58,876 nt of DNA from Verrucomicrobiota bacterium. GTDB lineage: Bacteria > Auribacterota > JABMQX01 > JAFGEW01. Location: positions 1 through 58,876 of the forward strand of contig JAFGEW010000040.1 of NCBI GenBank assembly GCA_016931415.1. Direction: 5' to 3'. The notes under the pieces are model-generated. The model did no database searches. It was not told where the DNA came from and saw only the letters and a program-made list of their open reading frames with translations. Below, in pieces: positions 42,541 through 50,797 of the stretch; the first letter of the stretch is position 1, and each line of letters starts with the position of its first letter. The position numbers were made by a program, and so were the translations under genes.

Positions 42541-42580
42541 GCCCCCTGGGTCGTTACGGACCCAGGGGGCTTGCTTGTCT
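42541..42580 (+). terminator. Intrinsic terminator after the secreted-protein gene
   Basis: GCCCCCTGGGTC (42541-42552), loop GTTACG, GACCCAGGGGGC (42559-42570): a perfect 12-bp stem followed by TTGCTTGTCT. The T tract is interrupted, but the stem is very strong. Confidence 0.8.
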
Positions 42581-42610
42581 CTGGGTCTGGCGCGGCGCTG
42601 GGCAAAGGGG

Positions 42611-42639
42611 TTGACGAGCGGCCCACAAACATATATAGA
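42611..42639 (+). promoter_or_regulatory. Promoter of the GlmL-like operon
   Basis: TTGACG at 42611-42616, a 17-bp spacer and TATAGA at 42634-42639, placed shortly after the terminator of the preceding gene. Good match to the sigma-70 consensus. Confidence 0.65.
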
Positions 42640-42805
42640 GCATGGTTCCAGCCGCCTGAAGCAAGCGCCGCGGGGCGCAGGACCGAGTCCGGAACGGGCC
42701 GCGTCCGCCGCACAGGTTCCCGCCGGCGTCCCGTGGGCCGGCCGGCACACTTCGTCGAAGGCGGCGACCTCGTCCGAAACGGCGACCACCAAGCCAGGAG
42801 CGACC

Positions 42806-44629
42806 GTGGACATCGAGAAATCCGATTCCTTCCTGATCACCGATTGCGGCAGCACGACAACCAAGGCGATCCTCATCCTGAAGAAGGAAGGCTCGTACCG
42901 CCTGATCGATCGCGGTGAGGCGCCGACAACGGTCGAGGCACCGTTCGACGATGTCACCGTGGGCGTGATCACGGCCGTGACCGAGCTTCAGGAGATCACG
43001 GGCCGCACGTTGCTCGACGGCAACAAGATCATCTGCCCCAAGCGCGGGCCCGACGAGGGCGTCGACCTGTTTCTGTCGACCTCGAGCGCCGGCGGCGGCC
43101 TGCAGATGTGCGTTGCGGGCGTAATCAAGACCATGACGGCCGAAAGCGCCGAACGCGCCGCGCTCGGCGCGGGTGCCATCGTCATCGACGTACTCGCCGT
43201 CGACGACGGCCGCAAGGAATACGAGCGCATCGAGCGCATCCGCCACTTGCGGCCCGACATGTTCCTTCTGGCCGGCGGCACCGACGGCGGCACCAAGACA
43301 CACCTGGCCGACTTGGCCGCCACGCTGCTGGCGGCCGACACCAAGCCGCGCTTCGGCGTCGGCTACCAGCTCCCGGTGATCTACGCCGGCAACGTGGACG
43401 CGCGCGAAGCCGTGCATGACATCATCGGGGCCAAGATGGCCGTCCAGGACGTGGCCAACATCCGCCCGCGCCTCGAGGAGGAGAACCTCGGCCCGGCGCG
43501 CGAGGCCATCCACGACGTCTTCCTCGAACACGTTATGCAGCAGGCGCCCGGCTACAGCAAGCTCATGGGTTGGGTCAGCGGCGAGATCATGCCGACGCCG
43601 ATGGCCGTCGGCCGCGCGGTGCAGACGTTTGCCGACGACGAGAAGGCCAACGTGCTCGCCGTCGACATCGGCGGCGCCACGACGGACATCTTCTCGGTCT
43701 TCGGCGACGCGCGCACCGGCGAGCAAGTCTTCAACCGCACCGTGAGCGCCAACTACGGGATGAGCTACTCGATCTGCAACGTGCTCAAGGAGGCCGGCAT
43801 CGCGAACGTGGCCAAGTGGGTGCCGTTCGAGATTGATGAGCCGCACCTGCGCAACATGCTGCGCAACAAGATGATCCGGCCGACCACCATCCCCTCGTCG
43901 CTCAGTGACCTGCTTATCGAGCAGGCGATCTCGCGCGAGGCGCTCCGCCTGAGTCTCGATCACCACAAACTGCTCGCCGTCGGCCTCAAGGGCGTCCAGC
44001 AGCAGCGCAGCGTCTCGGACGCCTTTGCCCAGACCGACAGCGGTGGAACGCTGGTCAACTTGATGGATCTCGACTGGGTCATCGGCAGCGGCGGCGTGCT
44101 TAGCCACGCGCCGAGCCGCACCCAGGCGGCTTGGATGATGCTCGACGGCTTCCAGCCCCAGGGCGTGACCCACTTGGCGGTGGACTCGATCTTCATGATG
44201 CCGCAGATCGGCATCCTGAGCGAGCTGCACCCGGCGGCGGCGAGCGAGGTCTTCCGGCGCGACTGCCTTATCGTGCTTGGCTCGGCGGTGGCGGCCGTCG
44301 GCCATGCCAAGAAGGACGGGGCGCCGTGCCTGACCCTGAACCTGAGCACGAGCGACGGCCGCACGATCAGCGAGACGGTCAACTACGGCCAGATGCGCCT
44401 GATCCCGCTTGCCTTGGGCCAAACGGCCCAGGGAACGATCTCGCCGGCGAAGCACTTCGACATTGGCAGTGGGCCGGGCCGGACGCGCGAGGTCAAGCTG
44501 CGCGGCGGCGTGGTTGGCCTGATCATCGACTGCCGCGGCATCCCGAGGCGGCTGCCCGAGGCCGACGGGACGCGGCGCTCCAAGCTCAACGAGTGGGCCG
44601 AGGCGCTCGGCCTGCCGCGCGTCGAATAA
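42806..44629 (+). CDS. GlmL/MutL-like ASKHA ATPase
   Basis: 607 residues. Phosphate-binding loop 1 is LITDCGSTTTKAILI (about 10-24) and the second is VLAVDIGGATTDIFSVFGD, the actin/HSP70-fold ATPase pattern. DMFLLAGGTDGGTKTHL and WVIGSGGVLSHAP are shared with the MutL/GlmL proteins that accompany glutamate mutase and ornithine aminomutase in clostridia. Those act as reactivating or chaperone-type ATPases for B12 enzymes. No mutase gene is nearby. GTG 42806 follows AGGAG. The partner gene follows at 54 bp. Confidence 0.85.
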   Translation: MDIEKSDSFLITDCGSTTTKAILILKKEGSYRLIDRGEAPTTVEAPFDDVTVGVITAVTELQEITGRTLLDGNKIICPKRGPDEGVDLFLSTSSAGGGLQMCVAGVIKTMTAESAERAALGAGAIVIDVLAVDDGRKEYERIERIRHLRPDMFLLAGGTDGGTKTHLADLAATLLAADTKPRFGVGYQLPVIYAGNVDAREAVHDIIGAKMAVQDVANIRPRLEEENLGPAREAIHDVFLEHVMQQAPGYSKLMGWVSGEIMPTPMAVGRAVQTFADDEKANVLAVDIGGATTDIFSVFGDARTGEQVFNRTVSANYGMSYSICNVLKEAGIANVAKWVPFEIDEPHLRNMLRNKMIRPTTIPSSLSDLLIEQAISREALRLSLDHHKLLAVGLKGVQQQRSVSDAFAQTDSGGTLVNLMDLDWVIGSGGVLSHAPSRTQAAWMMLDGFQPQGVTHLAVDSIFMMPQIGILSELHPAAASEVFRRDCLIVLGSAVAAVGHAKKDGAPCLTLNLSTSDGRTISETVNYGQMRLIPLALGQTAQGTISPAKHFDIGSGPGRTREVKLRGGVVGLIIDCRGIPRRLPEADGTRRSKLNEWAEALGLPRVE

Positions 44630-44683
44630 CCACCGGAGCCGAAGCGGGACGACAAACGCAACGACTGAAGGAGCGACGAGCAC

Positions 44684-45796
44684 GTGGGCACAGCCTATAC
44701 ACCGGGACTGACCGTCACCTCGAACACGATCGTTCGCAAGACGCGCAAGCTGCCGATCAAGGGCACGGTCCTCGTCAACGTGGGCGACCGGGTTGAGCCC
44801 GATTCGACTGTGGCGCGCGCCGACTTGCCCGGTGACCTCGACCAGATCAAGGTGGCCCACATGCTTGGAGCCAATCCCGCCGAGGTGCCCGGCAAGATGC
44901 TCTTCAAGCTCGGGGACCGGGTCGAGCAGGGCCAGGTCATCGCCCGCACGACGTACTTCTTCGGCTGGTTCAAGTCCGAGGCGAAGGCGCCGAGCACGGG
45001 CACAATCGAGTACATCAGCGACGTCTCGGGCAACGTCGGCGTCCGCCTTCCGCCGCGGCCTGTCGAGCTCACCGCCTACGTGCAGGGCACCGTGGTCGAA
45101 GTGATCCCGGATGAAGGCGTTGTCATCGAGACGCCCGCGGCGCTCGTGCAAGGCATCTTCGGGATCGGCGGCGAACGGGAGGGCCGTCTGCACGTCATGC
45201 CCGAGCCCGACCGCACGATCGAAGAGCGCGACATCACCAAGGAGCTGGCCGGCCGGATCATCATCGGCAGACGGCTCATCACCGGCGCCGCGCTTCGGCG
45301 CGCAGGCCAGACCGGCGTGGTCGGCGTCGTCGTCGGGGGCATAGTCGACAAGGAACTCGTCGATCTGCTCGGCTACGAGATCGGCGTGGCCATCACGGGC
45401 GATGAACAGGTCGGCGTCACCCTCGTGCTGACCGAGGGCTTCGGCGAGATCGAGATGGCCCATAAGACCTTCGAGCTGCTCAGGTCGCTCGAGGGGCGCG
45501 ACGGCTCGATCAACGGCGCGACGCAGATCCGCGCGGGCGTGATCCGGCCCGAGGTCATCGTGCCGCATCCGGGCAGCGCCTCGGACGCCACGGTGGCCGT
45601 CGGCGGCGGCGAGCTCAAGATCGGGTCGCATATCCGCGTCATCCGCGAGCCCAACTTCGGCCATCTTGGCACGGTCACGGCGCTGCCGCACGAGCTCGTC
45701 CTCATCGAGACAGGCGCCAAGGTCCGCGTGCTTCGGGCTGACCTCGACAGCGGCGAGGCCGTTGTGGTCCCGCGCGCCAACGTCGAACTGCTCTGA
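44684..45796 (+). CDS. Conserved partner of the GlmL-like ATPase, barrel-sandwich type
   Basis: 370 residues, no family recognised. Two lipoyl/biotinyl-like hammerhead halves can be seen: LPIKGTVLVNVGDRVEPDSTVARADLPG and MLFKLGDRVEQGQVIART...KAPSTGTIEYISDVSGNV, the arrangement of RnfC- or HlyD-like barrel-sandwich domains. A Gly-rich IIIGRRLITGAALRRAGQTGVVGVVVGGIVDKELVDLLGY stretch and a KOW-like end (IGSHIRVIREPNFGHLGTVTALP) follow. No lipoylated Lys in a DK pattern is visible. GTG 44684 has GAAGGAG upstream. It is co-directional with the ATPase and probably forms a complex with it. Confidence 0.75.
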   Translation: MGTAYTPGLTVTSNTIVRKTRKLPIKGTVLVNVGDRVEPDSTVARADLPGDLDQIKVAHMLGANPAEVPGKMLFKLGDRVEQGQVIARTTYFFGWFKSEAKAPSTGTIEYISDVSGNVGVRLPPRPVELTAYVQGTVVEVIPDEGVVIETPAALVQGIFGIGGEREGRLHVMPEPDRTIEERDITKELAGRIIIGRRLITGAALRRAGQTGVVGVVVGGIVDKELVDLLGYEIGVAITGDEQVGVTLVLTEGFGEIEMAHKTFELLRSLEGRDGSINGATQIRAGVIRPEVIVPHPGSASDATVAVGGGELKIGSHIRVIREPNFGHLGTVTALPHELVLIETGAKVRVLRADLDSGEAVVVPRANVELL

Positions 45797-45842
45797 GTGA
45801 CGCCGCCCGGGTTGGGCGGCTGCGTATGGAGGAAAGGACACC

Positions 45843-46946
45843 ATGGACGAAGCCCTGTGCAGGGAACACATCGCCAAGGCACGCGCCGAGCTCGATCGGA
45901 GCAACGTCGACGTGCTCTATGTCTCGTCGGCGGCCAATAACCTGTACTTCACCGGAGCAGCCGTCGGACCGGGCGACCGCGTCGTCGCGCTGTTGCTCAC
46001 GCGCGACGGTGAGCCGTCGCTCGTCGTCCCGGGCTTCGAGGCCAACCGCATCCGGCAAGACCGCCTCGTCGGCGACATCGTCTCCTGGGAGGAGCACGAG
46101 AGCCCGTTTGCGCTGATCGCCGACATCCTGCACGAGAAGGGCCTCGCGTCGGGTCGTATTGCCCTCGACGGCCAGACTTGGTACTGGGTCGTCCAGGGGT
46201 TGCGCGAGGCCCTGCCCCAAGTCGAGTTCGTCAACGGCGAGCCTCTGATCAACCGCTGCCGCATGCGCAAGAACGAGCGCGAGATCGGCTTCCTCGAGCA
46301 GGCCTGCGCCATCACGGCCAAGGTGCTGACCGCCGCGGTGGCCCAGTTTCGCCCAGGGATGACTGAACTCGAATTCGCCGAAGTGATCTCGAACAACTAC
46401 CTCGAACGCGGTCATCAGAGCGGCTCGCTCGTCCAGAGCGGCCCGCGCGCCTCCGACCCCCACGCCCCCGCCGGCGACCGGCCGATCGTCCTCGGCGACG
46501 CCGTCGTGCTCGACAGCGGCTGCCGGGTCGAGGGCTTCTGTTCGGACATCTCGCGCACCCTTCTGGTGGGCAAGGTCTCCGGCGAGATCAGCAAGGCCTG
46601 GAGCGTGCTCAAAGACGCCCAGCAGGCGGCCCTCGACGCCATCCGGCCCGGCGCCACCTGCGAGTCCATCGACGCCACCGCGCGCAACTGGCTCGCCGAA
46701 CGCGGCTACGGCGACTACTTCCTCCACCGGCTTGGCCACGGCATCGGCATCGAGGGTCACGAGTATCCCTATCTCGTCGGCGGCAACACGCTGCCGCTCG
46801 AGCCGGGCGTGACCACGAGCGTCGAACCGGGCATCTATGTGCCCGGCAAGTTCGGCATGCGCATCGAGGACGTCATGGTTGTCACCGACGACGGCTGCCG
46901 CGTGCTGTCGCCCACAGCTCCCCGCGACATGGCCTGGTCGGCGTAG
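45843..46946 (+). CDS. M24 family aminopeptidase (Xaa-Pro peptidase)
   Basis: 367 residues with the pita-bread fold. The N-terminal creatinase-like domain (about 1-125) is followed by the catalytic domain with metal ligands Asp and Asp in VVLDSGCRVEGFCSDISRTLLVG, His in HRLGHGIGIEGHEYP, Glu in TSVEPGIYVPGKFG and Glu in RIEDVMVVTDDG. It cleaves N-terminal residues before proline. GGAGGAAAGG precedes ATG 45843, 46 bp after the GlmL-partner gene, so it may share their transcript. Confidence 0.94.
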   Translation: MDEALCREHIAKARAELDRSNVDVLYVSSAANNLYFTGAAVGPGDRVVALLLTRDGEPSLVVPGFEANRIRQDRLVGDIVSWEEHESPFALIADILHEKGLASGRIALDGQTWYWVVQGLREALPQVEFVNGEPLINRCRMRKNEREIGFLEQACAITAKVLTAAVAQFRPGMTELEFAEVISNNYLERGHQSGSLVQSGPRASDPHAPAGDRPIVLGDAVVLDSGCRVEGFCSDISRTLLVGKVSGEISKAWSVLKDAQQAALDAIRPGATCESIDATARNWLAERGYGDYFLHRLGHGIGIEGHEYPYLVGGNTLPLEPGVTTSVEPGIYVPGKFGMRIEDVMVVTDDGCRVLSPTAPRDMAWSA

Positions 46947-47049
46947 ACCCCTTTCAGGGTTTCGCCGCCATCAGTCCAAGTGGCCGTCAGGCGCACATCG
47001 GTGGCCGGTGCGGCAGTCAGCGCCCGACGCATCGCCGTGCGTTTTCCAT

Positions 47050-47078
47050 TTGACTTGATCCCATCCTCCGCCTATCTC
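47050..47078 (+). promoter_or_regulatory. Possible promoter of the 47.1 kb gene
   Basis: TTGACT at 47050-47055, a 17-bp spacer and TATCTC at 47073-47078 in the 206-bp intergenic region, with a leader of about 70 nt. Moderate -35, weak -10. Confidence 0.35.
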
Positions 47079-47152
47079 ATACGCGCAACCAGCACCGAGC
47101 TCTGCTTGCTGCCGGCAAGCACGACCACCATCAGTCTGAGGGGGAAAGGGCA

Positions 47153-47944
47153 ATGACATCCGTACGCGATCGGTTCTGGATCTGGGGACACGAGGCGGGC
47201 AGCCACACGACCGAGGAATGGGGTGTGCCCGAGCCGTCGCGCATCACGCCCGTCGAGGGCGCCTTCTACATGGGCGTGCCCAACGTCATCCTCGTCCGTT
47301 ACGGAGGCAAACCCGAGCCACCCTACCACCAATGCGCCGTGCCATACCGCGCGCTGCGCAGCGTCGTCTGGTCTATCGTCGGCGCCGGCGGCAAGACCGA
47401 CGCCGCCGACCGGGCGCACGTGCTCGATCTCGCCCGCGAACTGCCCAACATGAGCGGCGTGATGATGGACGACTTCTTTCACGACAAACCGGGCGAGAAG
47501 GGCTTCGGAATGCTGTCGCTTGACGAGGTGCGTGCCCTTCGCCGGCAGCTTGTTCTGCCCGACCGTCAGCTCGATCTCTGGGCCGTTATCTACGACCGCC
47601 AGCTCACCCTGCCGCTCGGCGAACACCTCAGCTTGTGCGACAAGGTGACCCAGTGGTTCTGGCGCGCCGCCGAGCTCGAGCACCTCGAACAGACGTTCGA
47701 CCAACTCGAAGCCCTTGCCCCACAGCCGGCTAAGCTGCTTGGCTGCTACATGTTCGATTATGGTGAGCGCCGTCCCATGCCGCTCGACCTGCTCGAGTAC
47801 GAGTGCGAGACCGGCCTCAAGTGGCTCCGCGAAGGCCGCATCGAGGGCATGATTTTCCTCGCCACCTGCATCTGCGACCTCGATCTCGAAGCCGTTGAGT
47901 GGACCCGCCGCTGGATCGCCAAGGTCGGCGGTGAGAAGCTGTGA
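47153..47944 (+). CDS. Hypothetical protein, probable TIM-barrel-like
   Basis: 263 residues, cytoplasmic, no signal peptide. Patterns such as FWIWGHEAGSHTTEEWGVP, ITPVEGAFYMGVPNVILVRYGG, MSGVMMDDFFHD and LLGCYMFDYGERRPMP look like strand-helix units of a sugar-enzyme barrel, with MMDDFF and FDYGE carrying possible catalytic acids. No family is assigned. GAGGGGGAAAGGG lies before ATG 47153. It precedes a GH172 enzyme and an MFS transporter, which suggests a carbohydrate-related role. Confidence 0.7.
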   Translation: MTSVRDRFWIWGHEAGSHTTEEWGVPEPSRITPVEGAFYMGVPNVILVRYGGKPEPPYHQCAVPYRALRSVVWSIVGAGGKTDAADRAHVLDLARELPNMSGVMMDDFFHDKPGEKGFGMLSLDEVRALRRQLVLPDRQLDLWAVIYDRQLTLPLGEHLSLCDKVTQWFWRAAELEHLEQTFDQLEALAPQPAKLLGCYMFDYGERRPMPLDLLEYECETGLKWLREGRIEGMIFLATCICDLDLEAVEWTRRWIAKVGGEKL

Positions 47945-48036
47945 GGGATCCCCGCGACGGGCGATTCCCCTTGCATCGCCATCAATCGGTGCCGATGATG
48001 GCGTCCACCCGACCGGCATGAATGGAGGAGATACTG

Positions 48037-49104
48037 ATGGCGTTCCTGAGCACCTCTTTAGCGGACCTGGCGCGGCTGCGAGACGGCGTGCGGCGGCAGC
48101 GGGTGTCGAGCTATGACGTCAAGGGCGGCAACGCGGACTGGTGGGACGTCGCCGCCGGCGAGAGAAAGACGCTCGCCGAGCTCGACGGGCCGGGCGTCAT
48201 TGCCCACATCTGGATGACGATGCACTCGGAGGACAAGCACGTGCTGCGCCGCGCCGTGCTCCGGATGTACTGGGACGGCGAGACCACACCATGCGTCGAG
48301 ACACCGATCGGCGACTTCTTCGGCATGGGCCACGCGATGTGCAAGGATTTCTGGTCGATGCCGCTGACGATGAGCCCGGACCGGGGCCGCGGGTTCAACT
48401 CGTTCTGGGTGATGCCGTTCTACACGCACGCGCGCATCGAGGTGGAGAATCAGGCCGAGGCGAAGCTCAGCCTCTACTTCTACATCGACTACGAATCGCA
48501 CCGCGCGCTCGAGCCGGGGCTGGGCCACTTCCACGCCCAGTGGCGGCGCGAGAACCCGACCGACGGCTTCGGCGACAAGAAGCCGCCCTCAATCGTCGGA
48601 ATCGACAAGCTGCGCGAGATCTGGCGCACGCCCAACCTCGACGGCAAGGGCAACTACGTCATCCTCGAGGCCGAGGGCAAGGGCCACTACGTCGGTTGCC
48701 ACCTCGACATCGACTGCTTCGAGCCGGACAACAACCTGTGGTACGGCGAGGGCGACGACATGATCTTCATCGACGGCGAGCCGCTCCCGTCGCTGAGCGG
48801 CACGGGGACGGAGGACTACTTCAACACGGCCTTCTGCCCGAGCACGGAGTTCTCGACGCCCTTCCACGGCATCGTGCTCAACAGCGGCGGCGCCCACTGG
48901 CGCTGGGGCGGCAAGAACACCGTCTACCGCTACCACGTCACCGACCCGATCATGTTCGACAAGTCGATCCGGGTGACCATCGAGCACGGCCACGCGAACA
49001 ACCTGTCGTACGACTACTCCTCGACGGCCTACTGGTACCAGACGCTGCCGCACGCGGCGTTCCCGATGTTGCCGCCGCCCGAGGCGCGCCTGCCGAGGGA
49101 GTAG
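48037..49104 (+). CDS. DUF2961 / glycoside hydrolase family 172 enzyme
   Basis: 355 residues with no signal peptide. GH172 enzymes act on alpha-linked fructose or arabinose units (difructose dianhydride and D-arabinan hydrolases). Characteristic stretches: SSYDVKGGNADWWDVAAGE, PGVIAHIWMTMHSED, RMYWDGETTPCVETPIGDFFGMGH, GDDMIFIDGEPLPSLSGTGTEDYFNTAF, where an acidic catalytic Glu is expected, and FHGIVLNSGGAHWRWGGKNTVYRYHVTDPIMF. GGAGGAG precedes ATG 48037. The MFS transporter that follows may import the substrate or export the product. Confidence 0.9.
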   Translation: MAFLSTSLADLARLRDGVRRQRVSSYDVKGGNADWWDVAAGERKTLAELDGPGVIAHIWMTMHSEDKHVLRRAVLRMYWDGETTPCVETPIGDFFGMGHAMCKDFWSMPLTMSPDRGRGFNSFWVMPFYTHARIEVENQAEAKLSLYFYIDYESHRALEPGLGHFHAQWRRENPTDGFGDKKPPSIVGIDKLREIWRTPNLDGKGNYVILEAEGKGHYVGCHLDIDCFEPDNNLWYGEGDDMIFIDGEPLPSLSGTGTEDYFNTAFCPSTEFSTPFHGIVLNSGGAHWRWGGKNTVYRYHVTDPIMFDKSIRVTIEHGHANNLSYDYSSTAYWYQTLPHAAFPMLPPPEARLPRE

Positions 49105-49179
49105 GAGCATCCGGGCCGCACGGCGGCACGGCGCCGTTTCCCCCACGGCTCTTCGGCACGCATCGCCATCAGGGATTCC

Positions 49180-50583
49180 GTGTTGTCGGCCATGGCACAC
49201 AAGGCGAAACCCAACGCGAATCAGACCGGCATTCCCGTGCGGCTTTCCCCCGTACGCGTGCTGCTCGACCGCTACTTCGCCCGGCGCGTCGTCTATCCCT
49301 GGGAACGCCCGGGCATCATGCGCAAGCACATCTACACGGGTGTCCTGGGCAGTATCTGGATGGAGCTGATCTTCGGCCTGCTGTTCGTGTACTTCGGCAC
49401 GAGCATCGGCCTGACCCGGTTCCAGTGGGGAGTGCTGGCGGCGATTTCATCGTGGTTGCTCTCAGCACAGCTCGTTTCGGCCTTGATCACGCAACGCACG
49501 GGCCGGAGAAAGGCTCTCTGGTTCTGGTTCTCCATCACCGACCGCGCACTGCGGCTTGCAGGCATTCTGCTCGCGTTCTGGCTCTGGCAGGCCGGCCTGC
49601 CCTGCGCCGCCGTCGTGTTCATCGTGGCCATCTGCCTGTCGGACCTGTTCAGCACCATGGCCTCGCCGCCGTGGCTCTCCTGGCTGGCCGACATCATCCC
49701 GCCCGACGAGCATGGGACCTTCTGGGGCCGCCGCTCAGCATGGATCTCGTTGGCGAGCGTGGCGGTGATCATCGCTGCCGCCGTGATCGCCAAGTGCACA
49801 CCAGATCGCCACAAGCTCGACGTCATTGCCGGGCTCTTCGCCGTCGCCACCATCATCGGCATTGCCGACCTGCTGATCCACGGCACGATCCCCGAGCCGC
49901 AGATGATGTTGCCCGCGCGCAGCCACTTCTGGCGGCAGATGCTCGAGCCGTTGCGCGACCGCGCCTTCCGGCCTTGGCTGACGTTCAACGTGGCATGGAC
50001 CTTCTCGATGACGCTCGGCGGCGGCCTGGCCGCGCTCTATTTCCTCGACGAGCTCGACTTCAAGAACGACTTCGTGGGCGGCGTCATCGTGGTGACCTGC
50101 ATCCCCTTGCTCGGTGCGACGGTGTCGGGCAAGTGGTCGGGCCGGCTCGTGGACCGCCTCGGCGCCAAGCCCGTGCTGTTCTGGGGCCATATGGCGTGGA
50201 CGATTCTCCCGCTGCTATGGCTTCTGGCGACACCCGGGACAGCCCTCGTGATGGTGGCCACATCAAGTGTGGCCGCCGGCGTGGGCTACACGGCGGCGAC
50301 GACGGCCGCCAACAAGCTCATCGTTCGCGTGCCGCCGCCCGAACACTGCCCGATCTACACGGCCGTGTCGACGAGCCTTGCGAGCATCGTCGGGGGCATC
50401 GCCGTGCTGGTCTCCGGCGCCCTCCTGAGCGCACTCAGCGGCTGGAGTCTCACTATTGCCGGGCGGTCTTTCGGCGCGTTCCACCTGCTGTTCGCCATCT
50501 CGTTCCTCCTGCGCTTCGCCTCGACCGTCCTCCTCGTGCCGCGGGTCTGTGAACACACCCAGCGCACAACCCCCGCGTCATGA
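49180..50583 (+). CDS. MFS transporter (copy 1)
   Basis: 467 residues with about 12 transmembrane helices. The N-terminal cytoplasmic segment contains LDRYFARRVVYPWERPGIMRKHIYTG, nearly repeated in the second transporter at 57.2 kb. The loop ITQRTGRRKALWFW is the MFS motif A region after helix 2, and SGKWSGRLVDRLGAKPVLF lies between helices 8 and 9. The start is uncertain: GTG 49180 has AGGGA at short distance, ATG 49192 has none closer. Drug, sugar or phosphate-ester specificity cannot be told. Confidence 0.9.
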   Translation: MLSAMAHKAKPNANQTGIPVRLSPVRVLLDRYFARRVVYPWERPGIMRKHIYTGVLGSIWMELIFGLLFVYFGTSIGLTRFQWGVLAAISSWLLSAQLVSALITQRTGRRKALWFWFSITDRALRLAGILLAFWLWQAGLPCAAVVFIVAICLSDLFSTMASPPWLSWLADIIPPDEHGTFWGRRSAWISLASVAVIIAAAVIAKCTPDRHKLDVIAGLFAVATIIGIADLLIHGTIPEPQMMLPARSHFWRQMLEPLRDRAFRPWLTFNVAWTFSMTLGGGLAALYFLDELDFKNDFVGGVIVVTCIPLLGATVSGKWSGRLVDRLGAKPVLFWGHMAWTILPLLWLLATPGTALVMVATSSVAAGVGYTAATTAANKLIVRVPPPEHCPIYTAVSTSLASIVGGIAVLVSGALLSALSGWSLTIAGRSFGAFHLLFAISFLLRFASTVLLVPRVCEHTQRTTPAS

Positions 50584-50797
50584 CGGTTTGCCAAGAACGG
50601 CGAGAGCGATATGCTCGGCTATGGGCACTGGCCTCATGCGCCTGCCCGAGCGTGTGCGAGAAGCCGATGCGGAACACGATCGAGTACCGCGCCGCGGCCG
50701 GCTTGTCATATGATGCCTGGGACACCCCCCAGACGGCTTCCGACAAGGTGCCCGGGTTGCGCGCCTGCTGAGACGAGCGCACAGAGGGATCGTTCCG

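Larger units (their letters stand above)
42493..42805. other. Intergenic region with terminator and promoter
   Basis: 313 bp between the secreted-protein gene and the GlmL-like gene. It holds the terminator at 42541-42580 and the promoter at 42611-42639. The rest is the predicted leader of about 160 nt of the GlmL-like gene, in which I see no gene. Confidence 0.6.

Noticed and set aside
42554-45904. Minus-strand open frame of over 1100 codons
   Set aside because: Antisense to the GlmL-like ATPase and its partner, which have good starts and motifs. The translation is low-complexity and has no domain.
50640-50797. Sigma-54-type promoter before the histidine kinase
   Set aside because: TGGGCACTGG and similar strings lack a correctly spaced TTGC element.
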